Source: Onstottus_B sp049273855 | GTDB lineage: Bacteria; Acidobacteriota; Blastocatellia; UBA7656 | Length of the DNA stretch: 64,000 bases | NCBI GenBank assembly: GCA_049273855.1 | Contig: JBASRN010000181.1 | Location: 6,746-70,745, forward strand | Reading direction: 5' to 3' | Shown here: piece by piece, positions 37,413 to 45,726 of the stretch | How the letters are laid out: every line of letters starts with the position of its first letter | How positions within the stretch are numbered: position 1 is the first letter of the stretch | The notes under the pieces: model-generated | Told to the model about the DNA's origin: nothing | What the model saw: only the letters and a program-made list of their open reading frames with translations | Databases searched by the model: none | Made by a program: the position numbers and the translations under genes

Positions 37413-37420
37413 GCATTTTC

Positions 37421-39853
37421 CTATTCGTATCTGAGGGCAATCATCGGATCGACTTTGGACGCTCGGCGCGCTGGAACGAAACAAGCTCCCAGAGCCACTC
37501 CGGCCAGCACGGCTGAAATCACTACAAACGTCACAGGGTCGGTTGCGCTGACCCCAAACAGCAAGCCCTCCATCACGCGTGTCAACCCAAACGCCGCCCC
37601 GAGCCCGATAGCGACGCCTGCGAGTGTCAGGGTCATGCCCTGTCCAATGACCAGCTTGAGTATGTCTTTCCTGCCAGCCCCCAACGCCATGCGAATCCCT
37701 ATCTCGTGTGAGCGCTGCGAGACCGAGTACGTAATCACTCCGTAGATGCCGACCGCCGCAAGCGTCAATGCGATGCACGCAAAAACGATCAGCAGCAGCA
37801 TGGAGAATCGCCTCAGCGAAATGGAGTCCCCGAGCAGTTGCTCCATACTAGCGATCTTGAAAACCGCCTGGTCTTTGTCGACGGCAAGAATCTCATTGCG
37901 AATCGCAGCGGTCATCCCCGCCGGATTCGAACCCGTTCGGACGACCAACGTCATGAACGAAGTGGGGAACTGCGATTCGGGCAGATAGAGTTGCATCGGC
38001 GGCTTGCGGTCGAGTCCGTATTGGGCGACGTCGCTTACCACGCCGACGACCGTTCGCCACGGTTGCGGCCGCTTGTCTGAACCGGGAAACTTGATTCGCT
38101 TCCCAATCGCGTCGTCGTTCGGCCAAAGCTCTTCGGCCATCGTCTTATTGACAAGCGCCACAAGCGGGGAAGCCTCGACATCCTGTTCAGCGAGGGTCCT
38201 GCCCTCGAGCAGCGGAATCTCCACCGCTCGCAAATAGCCCGGCGTCGCGATGTAAAGATCCACGCTGATCTCTTCACCGCGAGGTTTCGGGCGCGTCTCC
38301 ACTGCCAGGCCTCTGCCATCGAAGTTGCCGCTGAATGGAAGGACGCTGGTCACCCCAGCCGCCTTCACGCCGGGGAGAGACTCGATACGCTCGATGATCT
38401 GATTGTAGAAAGCAATCCACGTAGGGGCGTTTGGATACTTGGCATTCGGCAGCGCGACGTTCATGGTTAGGAGGTTCTCCGGATTGAATCCGGTGTTAAC
38501 GTCGCGCAGCCGGATCACAGTCTTGATCAGCAACCCGGCGCTGATCAGGAGCACGAGCGCCATAGCGACTTCGGAAAGGACCAGTGCGCCGCGCAACCGA
38601 TTGCGGCTCGCTCCTGGGCGCGAGCTGCGTCCGCCGTCTTTGAGCGATTCGTTTAGATCAAGCTTTGATACATGAAGCGCGGGCGCAAGTCCAAATACAA
38701 TACCCGTCAGCGCCGAGATAGCCACCGTGAATCCGAGCACACGCAGATCTATCGGGATGCTGTTGAGCATCGGGTTTACCTTGGAACCGAGCGATTCGAC
38801 GAGCCCGACTCCCCAGAGCGAAAAGAGCAGTCCCAGTCCGCCGCCGGCCAACGCCAGCATTACGCTTTCAGTAAGAAGTTGTCGCACCAGACGCCGCCTC
38901 GCCGCGCCAAGCGCTGATCGAATAGCTATCTCTTTCTGACGAGCAGCCGAACGCGCGAGCAGCAGGTTACCCACGTTGGCACAGGCTATGAGCAATACGA
39001 AAGCGACCGCGCCAAACAGCATCAACAGCGTTGGGCGCAGCCCGCCGACTGTATCTTCGCCGAGCGAGACCAGCCTCACGCCATAACCCGTGTTGTCTCG
39101 TGGGTACTCCTGCTCCAGACGCTTCGCGATAAGGGTCATCTCCGCCTGTGCCTGCGCGAGAGGCACGCCGGATTTGAGCCGGGCGATCGCTCGAAGGTGG
39201 CGCGAGCTCCGTTCCTCGTTGTCATGTTTTTCGGCGACCGGACGGTAGAATTCGGCGCGTTCGTCAATGAGGCTCGTCGGAAGAGATCGAAAACTCTCGG
39301 GCAGCACTCCGACAATTGTGTAGGGCCGGCTGTTGAGCAGGACCGTCTTGCCGATAATGTTTAAATCGCCGCTGAAACTCCGCTGCCACAAGCCATGACC
39401 GAGAATGACGACGAAGTCCTTGCCGTCTTCTTGTTCTTCGGGTAAGAAGGTGCGCCCGAGAACCGGCTCGCCTTTCATGATGCTGAAGTAGCCATCGCCG
39501 ACCTGCATCGCGGGAACTCGTTCGGGCTCGCCCGCCCCTGAAAGAATCGGCCGCCAGCTCGAGTAAGTCGCGACATCCTCAAAGACACTGTTCTGGTTCC
39601 GCCAGTCGTCGACATCGGTGGCGGAAACCTGATTGCGATGAGTACCTTCATTCGGCGTGTCGCCCCACACGAGAACAATTCCAGCAGCATCCGTGTAAGG
39701 CAGCGATTTGAGCAGCACGGTGTTAATCACGCTGAAGATCACCGTATTGGCGCTGATGCCCAGGGCAAGCGAAAGAATGGCGACTGCGGTGACCGCCGGG
39801 CTCTTGAGCAGCATCCGAGCGCCGTAGCGTAAGTCTTGAAGCAGGGTTTCCAT
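37421..39853 (-). CDS. ADOP-type MacB/FtsX permease, first of a coupled pair
   Basis: An 810-residue copy starting METLLQDLRYGARMLLKSPAV at the ATG at 39851-39853; GGAGG lies close, 4 nt upstream. Helix 1 is ALGISANTVIFSVINTVLL. A distinctive stretch in the first periplasmic domain (SLIDERAEFYRPVAEKHDNEE) differs from its neighbours. The last FtsX block has SHEIGIRMALGAGRKDILKLV and the tail is GACFVPARRASKVDPMIALRYE. It is followed after 8 nt by another ADOP, one of only two directly coupled pairs in the window. Transport substrate cannot be inferred. Confidence 0.93.
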   Translation of the reverse strand: METLLQDLRYGARMLLKSPAVTAVAILSLALGISANTVIFSVINTVLLKSLPYTDAAGIVLVWGDTPNEGTHRNQVSATDVDDWRNQNSVFEDVATYSSWRPILSGAGEPERVPAMQVGDGYFSIMKGEPVLGRTFLPEEQEDGKDFVVILGHGLWQRSFSGDLNIIGKTVLLNSRPYTIVGVLPESFRSLPTSLIDERAEFYRPVAEKHDNEERSSRHLRAIARLKSGVPLAQAQAEMTLIAKRLEQEYPRDNTGYGVRLVSLGEDTVGGLRPTLLMLFGAVAFVLLIACANVGNLLLARSAARQKEIAIRSALGAARRRLVRQLLTESVMLALAGGGLGLLFSLWGVGLVESLGSKVNPMLNSIPIDLRVLGFTVAISALTGIVFGLAPALHVSKLDLNESLKDGGRSSRPGASRNRLRGALVLSEVAMALVLLISAGLLIKTVIRLRDVNTGFNPENLLTMNVALPNAKYPNAPTWIAFYNQIIERIESLPGVKAAGVTSVLPFSGNFDGRGLAVETRPKPRGEEISVDLYIATPGYLRAVEIPLLEGRTLAEQDVEASPLVALVNKTMAEELWPNDDAIGKRIKFPGSDKRPQPWRTVVGVVSDVAQYGLDRKPPMQLYLPESQFPTSFMTLVVRTGSNPAGMTAAIRNEILAVDKDQAVFKIASMEQLLGDSISLRRFSMLLLIVFACIALTLAAVGIYGVITYSVSQRSHEIGIRMALGAGRKDILKLVIGQGMTLTLAGVAIGLGAAFGLTRVMEGLLFGVSATDPVTFVVISAVLAGVALGACFVPARRASKVDPMIALRYE

Positions 39854-39862
39854 TAGGCCTCC

Positions 39863-39957
39863 GTGGTTTCTGGTTTGTGGTTTCTTCTTCGATAAACTTG
39901 AAGCAGCCTTGCAGGTTCAAGGTCAGGAACCAGACACCACAAACCAGAAACCAGAAA
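39863..39957. repeat. Inverted TGGTTTC/GAAACCA heptamer repeat in ADOP spacer
   Basis: GTGGTTTCTGGTTTGTGGTT at the left (39863-39884) pairs with the right arm at 39927-39957 containing ACCACAAACCAGAAACCAG. The centre of about 40 bases includes CCTTGCAGGTTCAAGG, similar to the centre of the elements at 48217 and 56682. Confidence 0.8.
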
Positions 39958-42369
39958 CTACTCGTACCTTAGCGCGATCATCGGATCGACTCTTGTAGCT
40001 CGGCGAGCCGGCACAAAACAGGCTCCGAGGGCGACTCCGAAAAAAAACACCGAGATCGCCGCGAAGGTCAGCGGATCGGTCGCACTTACTCCAAACAGCA
40101 GGCTGGCCATCGCGCGCGTCGCAATCCACGCCCCCGCAAGCCCGATCGCGAGTCCAATGACGGCCAGCTTCATGCCCTGCCGAATCACCATGCCCAGCAC
40201 GTCGCTCGGCCGAGCGCCGAGCGCCATGCGAATGCCTATCTCGTGCGTCCGCTGCGTGACAGAATAAGCCATCACCCCGTAGATGCCGACTCCCGCAAGT
40301 ATCAACGCGACTGCGGCGAAGCTCGCGAGCAGCATCAGGTTCAAGCGGTCCGGCGCGATCGAATCGGAGCGCAGTTGCTCCATTGTGTTGACGTTGAAAA
40401 CCGGCTGATCGGGGTCGATCGCCAGCACTTGTTCCCGCACTCCCGAAACCAGACTCATGGAGTCGGTGGCGGTCTTGACGACCACGATCATTCCGCCGCG
40501 AGGGAGTTGTCGAAACGGATAGTAAGACTGCACGCGATTGGAATCGTCGTTGAGTCCGTCCATTTTTACCCGGCGAACGACGCCCACAACGGTTACCGGC
40601 GGACCATCGCCGCCTGTTCTTATGCGTTTGCCGACGGCCTCTTCGCCGGGCCAGTAGCGGCGCGCAAACTCTTCGTCGATCAAGGTGACACGCGGCGCAT
40701 CTTTCACATCCTGCTCGCTGAAGTTGCGTCCGCTCAGGACAATCAAGCCCATTGCCTGGAAGTACTCAGGACTGGCGATTACAGCCTCGGTGAGCGGAGT
40801 CTTACCCGGCTCAGGCTCGGGCTGGCCGTCAACCCTGAAGGAAGTCTGCCAGCCGTTGTTGCCGAGCGGCAGCCCCGATGAAAGCCCGACTGTTTGCACG
40901 CCCGGCAGCCGGCGAAGCTTCTCGGCGAGCTGCTCATAGAAGCTGATCCTCTGCGGATCTTCGGGGTATTTCTTCGAAGGCAATGAAACGCTGAACGTCA
41001 GCAGGCGCTCGTGGTTGAACCCCGGATCCACCTGCTGCAAACGATAAAAACTCACAATCATCAAACCGGCGCTGATCAGCAGCACAAGCGTCAGCGCTAC
41101 CTCCGAAACAACGAGACCGCTTCGGAACAGGTGCCTTCCGCCGGTCGAGCCGCGACCCGCGTCCTTCAGCGTTTCGTTCAGATCAGGCTTGCTTGATTGA
41201 AGCGCCGGCACCAGCCCGAAGATGATGCCGGTCAACAACGACACCCCGATGGTGAATGCGAGCACGCGAAAGTCGAGGTTGATCTCGCGCGAACGCGGGA
41301 TGCTGTTCGGGCTGATCGCCACTATCAGCTTCACTCCCCATCGCGCCAACAAGAGTCCGAGCGCGCCGCCTGCCAGCGAAAGCAAACTGCTTTCAGTAAG
41401 CAACTGGCGAATGATGCGCCCGCGACTCGCGCCCAGCGCGGTGCGAATCGCAATTTCCTTTTGCCGAGTCGTTGCGCGGGCGAGCAACAGGTTAGCCACG
41501 TTCGCGCATGCAATCAGCAGCACAAGCCCTACAGCGCCCAACAACACCAACAGCGCCGGTCGTATTGTGCGAACCGCATTCTCGAGAGCGGAAGTGACGG
41601 TGATGCGATTGCCCGTGTTTGAGTCGGGGTACTGCCGTTCGAGGTTGGTCGCGACGACCTCCATATCTTCGCGAGCTTGTTCGATGCTTACGCCGGGCTT
41701 GAGGCGGGCGATGCCGGTTAGTCCCGGATGATTGCCGCGATTCTCCCAGCCCGGATCTCTCGAGGATTGTCCGACGGGCGTCCACAACTCGGTGCCGCGG
41801 CCCGGAAACTCAAAGCCGGGAGGCATGATTCCGATGACCGTGAAAACGCGCCCATCAAACGTAACGGCTTGATCGATGATATTCGGGTCTTCGCCAAATC
41901 GCCGCTGCCACAAACCGTGGCTTAACACGACGACCGGATTTGCTCCGGCCTTGTCCTCGTCGCCGGTAAACACCCGTCCGTGCGCGGGAGCCGCTTTCAG
42001 CAACACAAAAACATCAGCCGAGACTTGCCAGCCGGTAAGCCGCTCGGGCTCGCCGCTGCCGGTCAGGCTATAACTCTGGCGGCGAAAAACGCCGAGGTTC
42101 TCGAACGAGTTGTTCTGGTCGCGCCAGTCGATGAAGTTCGGATACGCCACCGACATCCCTTCAATCTGCGGGCTGCGCTCACGCAAGACGACCAGTCGCT
42201 CAGAGTCGGGGTAGGGAAGCGGCCGAAGCAGCACTGCGTTGACCACGCTGAAGATCGCCGAGTCCGCTCCGATGCCGAGCGTCAGTGCCAGCACCGCGAC
42301 CAGGGTGAACCCAGGATTCTTGATCAGCATTCGGGTGCCGTAACGCAGGTCCTGCAATAGAGTCGTCAT
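39958..42369 (-). CDS. ADOP-type MacB/FtsX permease
   Basis: A copy of 803 residues from the ATG at 42367-42369 (MTTLLQDLRYGTRMLIKNPGF). A 16-codon in-frame upstream extension is made of repeat sequence (EDGGSRIEDRD) and is rejected. Helix 1 contains GIGADSAIFSVVNAVLLRPLPYPDSERLV, with ADS in place of ANT. FtsX1 has TRQKEIAIRTALGASRGRIIRQLL. The tail is GACFVPARRATRVDPMIALRYE. The gene is flanked on both sides by heptamer repeats and lies downstream of a broken DUF6624-like gene. No sign of decay is seen. Substrate unknown. Confidence 0.93.
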   Translation of the reverse strand: MTTLLQDLRYGTRMLIKNPGFTLVAVLALTLGIGADSAIFSVVNAVLLRPLPYPDSERLVVLRERSPQIEGMSVAYPNFIDWRDQNNSFENLGVFRRQSYSLTGSGEPERLTGWQVSADVFVLLKAAPAHGRVFTGDEDKAGANPVVVLSHGLWQRRFGEDPNIIDQAVTFDGRVFTVIGIMPPGFEFPGRGTELWTPVGQSSRDPGWENRGNHPGLTGIARLKPGVSIEQAREDMEVVATNLERQYPDSNTGNRITVTSALENAVRTIRPALLVLLGAVGLVLLIACANVANLLLARATTRQKEIAIRTALGASRGRIIRQLLTESSLLSLAGGALGLLLARWGVKLIVAISPNSIPRSREINLDFRVLAFTIGVSLLTGIIFGLVPALQSSKPDLNETLKDAGRGSTGGRHLFRSGLVVSEVALTLVLLISAGLMIVSFYRLQQVDPGFNHERLLTFSVSLPSKKYPEDPQRISFYEQLAEKLRRLPGVQTVGLSSGLPLGNNGWQTSFRVDGQPEPEPGKTPLTEAVIASPEYFQAMGLIVLSGRNFSEQDVKDAPRVTLIDEEFARRYWPGEEAVGKRIRTGGDGPPVTVVGVVRRVKMDGLNDDSNRVQSYYPFRQLPRGGMIVVVKTATDSMSLVSGVREQVLAIDPDQPVFNVNTMEQLRSDSIAPDRLNLMLLASFAAVALILAGVGIYGVMAYSVTQRTHEIGIRMALGARPSDVLGMVIRQGMKLAVIGLAIGLAGAWIATRAMASLLFGVSATDPLTFAAISVFFFGVALGACFVPARRATRVDPMIALRYE

Positions 42370-42378
42370 CGGTCTATC

Positions 42379-42443
42379 CCTATCCTCGATCCTCGATCCT
42401 CCATCCTCTATCCTCAATCCCCCATCCTCAGTCCTCAGTCCTC
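42379..42443. repeat. Single-arm ATCCTCN heptamer tandem
   Basis: About nine ATCCTCN/AGTCCTC heptamers run from 42379 to 42443 with no complementary arm nearby, unlike most heptamer elements in the window. It lies just upstream of the ADOP gene ending at 42369 and touches the end of the DUF6624-like fragment. Confidence 0.85.
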
Positions 42444-42479
42444 GTAGGTGACTCGGCCCGCCTTATGGTTTCAAGTTTC

Positions 42480-42694
42480 CTATTCGCGCCATCCGGCTTT
42501 GCGCGCCCAGACCTCAAACTCTTGCCGTGCTGGTCGATCACCTCGGCCAGCCGCGCGGCATTGCGCCGATGCACTTCTTTCACGCGTGGGTGGTAGCCGT
42601 CGAACAACGATCCATCATCGGCAAGCTCCGCCCGCAGCGTCTGATCCTCATCGCGCATTCGGAGGAGTTCCAACCTGAGTGCTTCTGGGCTCAT
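42480..42694 (-). pseudogene. Broken DUF6624-like gene with internal deletion
   Basis: The frame starting at 42694 reads MSPEALRLELLRMRDEDQTL, then DDGSLFDGYHPRVKEVHRRN and AARLAEVIDQHG, the N-terminal part of DUF6624 proteins. The normal central part (about 90 residues) is missing. Directly afterwards, in a different frame, RQEFEVWARKAGWRE and a stop at 42480-42482 look like the C-terminal end of the same family. An internal out-of-frame deletion explains both. The original frame stays open to 42428 but that stretch is repeat-derived. The family assignment is from memory of the motif and is moderate. Confidence 0.55.
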
Positions 42695-42703
42695 CGCCTT
42701 TGC

Positions 42704-42785
42704 TTCTAGTTTCTGGTTTCTGGTCCGACCTTGAAAGGTCTAAATCGTTCCAATTCACGAACCGGAAACTAGAAACCAGAAACCC
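42704..42785. repeat. Inverted TTTCTGG/CCAGAAA heptamer repeat
   Basis: CTAGTTTCTGGTTTCTGGT at 42706-42724 faces GAAACTAGAAACCAGAAACC at 42766-42785. The centre includes GACCTTGAAAGGTC, a small palindrome of its own. It separates the DUF6624-like remnant from the ADOP gene at 42791. Confidence 0.8.
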
Positions 42786-42790
42786 TGAAC

Positions 42791-45223
42791 CTACTCGTAC
42801 CTCAGTGCGATCAGCGGATCTACCTTTGCCGCCCTTCGGGCTGGCACGAAACAGGCTCCCAAAGCCACTCCGGTCAGCAGTATTGAAATCGCCAGGAAAG
42901 TCGCAGGATCGGTTGTGCCAACCTCAAAAAGCAAGCTTGCCAGCACCCGGGTCAACGCCAGCGCACCGGCCAATCCTATTCCTACGCCGATCAGCGCGAG
43001 GATTACTCCCTGCCCGACCACAAGCTTGACCACGTCAGATTGTCTTGCGCCGAGGGCCATTCGAATTCCAATCTCGTGAGTGCGCTGCGTGACTGAATAC
43101 GACATCACTCCGTAAATGCCTACTGATGCAAGCACCAATGCAACTGCGGCAAAGGTGCCGAGCAACAGCATATTGAACTGCCGCCCCGCGACTGAACCGG
43201 AAAGAAGTTGCTCCATCGTCTTTATGTCCGGGACGGGCAAGTCCTTATCGATCGCCCAAACTGCGTTCCGCATCGCATCGGCCAGGCTCGTGGGATTCGA
43301 AGTGCTCCGGATGACGGCGGTCATGAACGGCCAGGGATCATTAGGATAAGGGACATAGAATTCAGGCCTTGACTTGGAGTCCAGCCCAAAGTGTTTTACG
43401 GTTCCCACGACGCCGACGATTTCCATCCACGGATCGTCGTCCTCGATCCGCATACGCTGGCCGAGCGGGTCTTCGCCGGGCCAGTAACGCTGGGCCATAG
43501 TTTCGTTGATAACTGCTACGGGCGGGGCATCGCTGTTGTCGGCTTCGGTGAATGAGCGACCCTTGAAAACCGGAACACCCATCACGCTAAAATAATCGGC
43601 GCTTATGACTCGGTAGTCGGCGCTGGGACCCTCGCCCGAACCATCGGTGACGCGGCCGGCAATGGTCACGCCGCGACCGCTGTTCCCCGGCGTTAGAGGG
43701 AGACGCGAAATGGCGGCTCCGGACTGTACGCCCGGGATCGACTGGAGCCGCTGGATGACCTGTTGAAAGAACGCGGCCCGCCTGCGGCTATCCGGATATT
43801 GAGCTGCGGGCAGAGAGAGACGCATGGTCATCACGTTTCTTGTTTCAAAACCCGGATTGACTTGCTCCAGTCTAATAAAGCTCCTTGTCATCAAGCCGGC
43901 TCCAATCAACAGCACCATCGACAACGCGATCTCGGAGACAACCAGCAGGCTGCGAGCGCGATTGCGGCGCGCGCCCGCGCTTCCGCCACGCCCTCCTTCT
44001 TTGAGCGATTCATTCAAGTCACTCTTTGTGGCTTGCAACGCGGGAAACAGACCGAAGACGACACCGGTCAGAAGCGAGACCGCCAGCGTAAACCCAAGCA
44101 CCAGTCCGTCGATCCCGATGTCTTTCGCGCCGTGGATACCCGAGGGCATCAGGGAGATCAGAGGACCGATTCCCCACATCGCCAGCAGCGAGCCGAACCC
44201 TCCCCCCAGCAACGCGAGCAGCACGCTTTCTGTTAGCAACTGTCTGACGAGCCTGAAACGCGTTGCGCCAAGCGCGGTACGAATTGCTATCTCCTTTTGC
44301 CGGGTTGCGGCTCGCGCGAGCAGCAGGTTTGCGACATTTGCGCAGGCGATCAACAACACAAAGCCCACGGCGCCAAACAAGACGAGAAGAGTAGGCCGAA
44401 CGTCGCCGACGCTCTGTTCACGCAGCGTCGCCAGGCTCACGCCGCGACCCCCGTTTTCATTTGGGTTTTGCTCTTCCAAGCGGCGAGCGACGGCGTCCAT
44501 ATTCGCGCGCGCTTGCTGAAGCGTCTGGCCCGGCTTGAGGCGGGCTATCGCGCTGAGGTAGTGACTGTCGCGATTGGCCGACATGTTCACCGTAGGGTTC
44601 AATACGTGTTCGGGGACGAATTGCCGCGGTGGAATCCAAAGATCGGATTCCCACGGAAACCTGAAGCCGGCGGGCATCACTCCGATGATCGTCAGGGACT
44701 CGCTGTTGGATGCAAGCTTCTGCCCAATGACATTCGGGTCCGAAGCAAAGCGGCGCTCCCATAAGTTCTGACTTATGACCGCGACCCGGCCGCCGCCGAG
44801 ATTCTCCTCATCTGCCCGAAAAACGCGACCCAGGATCGGCGTGACGCCAAGGACCGGGAAGAGATCGGCGGTCGACACGACACCCGCCGCGCGTTCGGGC
44901 CGGTCCGTTCCGGTGAGGTTGAAGGTCTCCTCTCTGTAAGCCGCCATGTTTTCAAAGACCTGGTTTTGATCTCGCCAATCCAGGAAGTTCGCGGCAGCGA
45001 TGGCTTCCTGGCTGGGTTTCTGAAGGTCGCTCTCGAAAACCATGATGATCCGATCCGGGTCGGGGAAGGGAAGCGAACGAAGCAACACAGCGTTGACCAC
45101 GCTGAAGATCACCGTGTTTGCCCCGATGCCCAGCGCCAGTGCCAGCACGGCTACCGCCGTGAATGCGCGATTGTTCGTCATCGTTCGAATCGCGTAGCGC
45201 AAGTCTTGTAAGAGAGTTTGCAT
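42791..45223 (-). CDS. ADOP-type MacB/FtsX permease
   Basis: An 810-residue copy starting MQTLLQDLRYAIRTMTNNRAF at the ATG at 45221-45223, with GGGAGGA upstream. After helix 1 it reads AVLLRSLPFPDPDRIIMVFESD. The first periplasmic domain has an insertion-like stretch (PPRQFVPEHVLNPTVNMSAN) absent from most neighbours. FtsX1 has LLIACANVANLLLARAATRQKEIAIRTALGA and FtsX2 has THEIGIRMALGARQSDVVKLVVG. The tail is GACFVPARRAAKVDPLIALRYE. The gap upstream is 503 bp, so a separate transcript is likely. The window's first, truncated ADOP is a close relative. Confidence 0.93.
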   Translation of the reverse strand: MQTLLQDLRYAIRTMTNNRAFTAVAVLALALGIGANTVIFSVVNAVLLRSLPFPDPDRIIMVFESDLQKPSQEAIAAANFLDWRDQNQVFENMAAYREETFNLTGTDRPERAAGVVSTADLFPVLGVTPILGRVFRADEENLGGGRVAVISQNLWERRFASDPNVIGQKLASNSESLTIIGVMPAGFRFPWESDLWIPPRQFVPEHVLNPTVNMSANRDSHYLSAIARLKPGQTLQQARANMDAVARRLEEQNPNENGGRGVSLATLREQSVGDVRPTLLVLFGAVGFVLLIACANVANLLLARAATRQKEIAIRTALGATRFRLVRQLLTESVLLALLGGGFGSLLAMWGIGPLISLMPSGIHGAKDIGIDGLVLGFTLAVSLLTGVVFGLFPALQATKSDLNESLKEGGRGGSAGARRNRARSLLVVSEIALSMVLLIGAGLMTRSFIRLEQVNPGFETRNVMTMRLSLPAAQYPDSRRRAAFFQQVIQRLQSIPGVQSGAAISRLPLTPGNSGRGVTIAGRVTDGSGEGPSADYRVISADYFSVMGVPVFKGRSFTEADNSDAPPVAVINETMAQRYWPGEDPLGQRMRIEDDDPWMEIVGVVGTVKHFGLDSKSRPEFYVPYPNDPWPFMTAVIRSTSNPTSLADAMRNAVWAIDKDLPVPDIKTMEQLLSGSVAGRQFNMLLLGTFAAVALVLASVGIYGVMSYSVTQRTHEIGIRMALGARQSDVVKLVVGQGVILALIGVGIGLAGALALTRVLASLLFEVGTTDPATFLAISILLTGVALGACFVPARRAAKVDPLIALRYE

Positions 45224-45240
45224 CGTTCCTCCCAGGTGTC

Positions 45241-45362
45241 GGTTTAGTGGTCCGGGTTCAGGGTGCAGGGTTCAGGGTTTGAACGTGAGAATCAGATTTT
45301 TCGACGCAGAGTCACAAACCGTGAACCCTGAACCGGAAACCCTGAACGCTGAACCGCGAACC
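45241..45362. repeat. Inverted GGGTTCA/TGAACCC heptamer repeat
   Basis: The left arm (45253-45282) carries GGGTTCAGGGTGCAGGGTTC and the right arm (45318-45362) several TGAACCC/GAAACCC units. It is the only place where this heptamer dominates. It lies between the start of the ADOP at 42791 and an apparently gene-free stretch. Confidence 0.8.
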
Positions 45363-45647
45363 TTGCGCAGCCCAACCCAGCGGATCGGATTAGAATCAAC
45401 TGTCGTGCCCTCTCGAATATGAGCTATAACTGATGAGTCTCAAGGGCTCAAACCGACCGGACTTCTTCGCCCTGCCGGTTATGGGACAGGCCCGTCCCGG
45501 ATTCGTGAAACACGGTCCCGCGCTTAACGCCCGCCGAGGGTGGGCATAGTATGTGACATCCTACACACGACGTTCAGGGATTGGTCGGTGAGGCAGAGGA
45601 TCAACCCCAGGGTTCTCTGCAAACATTGCACTCCGCTGGAGTGCCCC
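45363..45647. other. Gene-free stretch with a small palindrome
   Basis: No coding frame with family similarity was found. A perfect 7-bp stem with 3-nt loop, GCACTCC-gct-GGAGTGC, lies at 45628-45644 and could be a REP-like unit. Further upstream CCGGTTATGGGACAGGCCC is mildly self-complementary. The rest shows nothing recognisable. Confidence 0.45.
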
Positions 45648-45726
45648 TTCGATCCTCGATCCCCGATCGTGTATCCTCGATCCGTCTTATCTTCGGTTTT
45701 TATTCTCGATCTTCTACCCTCGATCT
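45648..45726. repeat. Degenerate ATCCTCG heptamer tract
   Basis: Units such as GATCCTC, GATCCCC, TATCCTC, GATCTTC and ACCCTCG follow each other up to the stop codon of the ADOP at 45727. It is a decayed version of the repeat at 6127 and 42379 with no opposite arm. Confidence 0.7.

Noticed and set aside
37413..37778. In-frame 122-codon N-terminal extension of the ADOP at 34980
   Set aside because: It overlaps the 3' end of the upstream ADOP in another frame, has no family similarity, and the family start motif DVRYGVRMLLK begins at the ATG at 37412.
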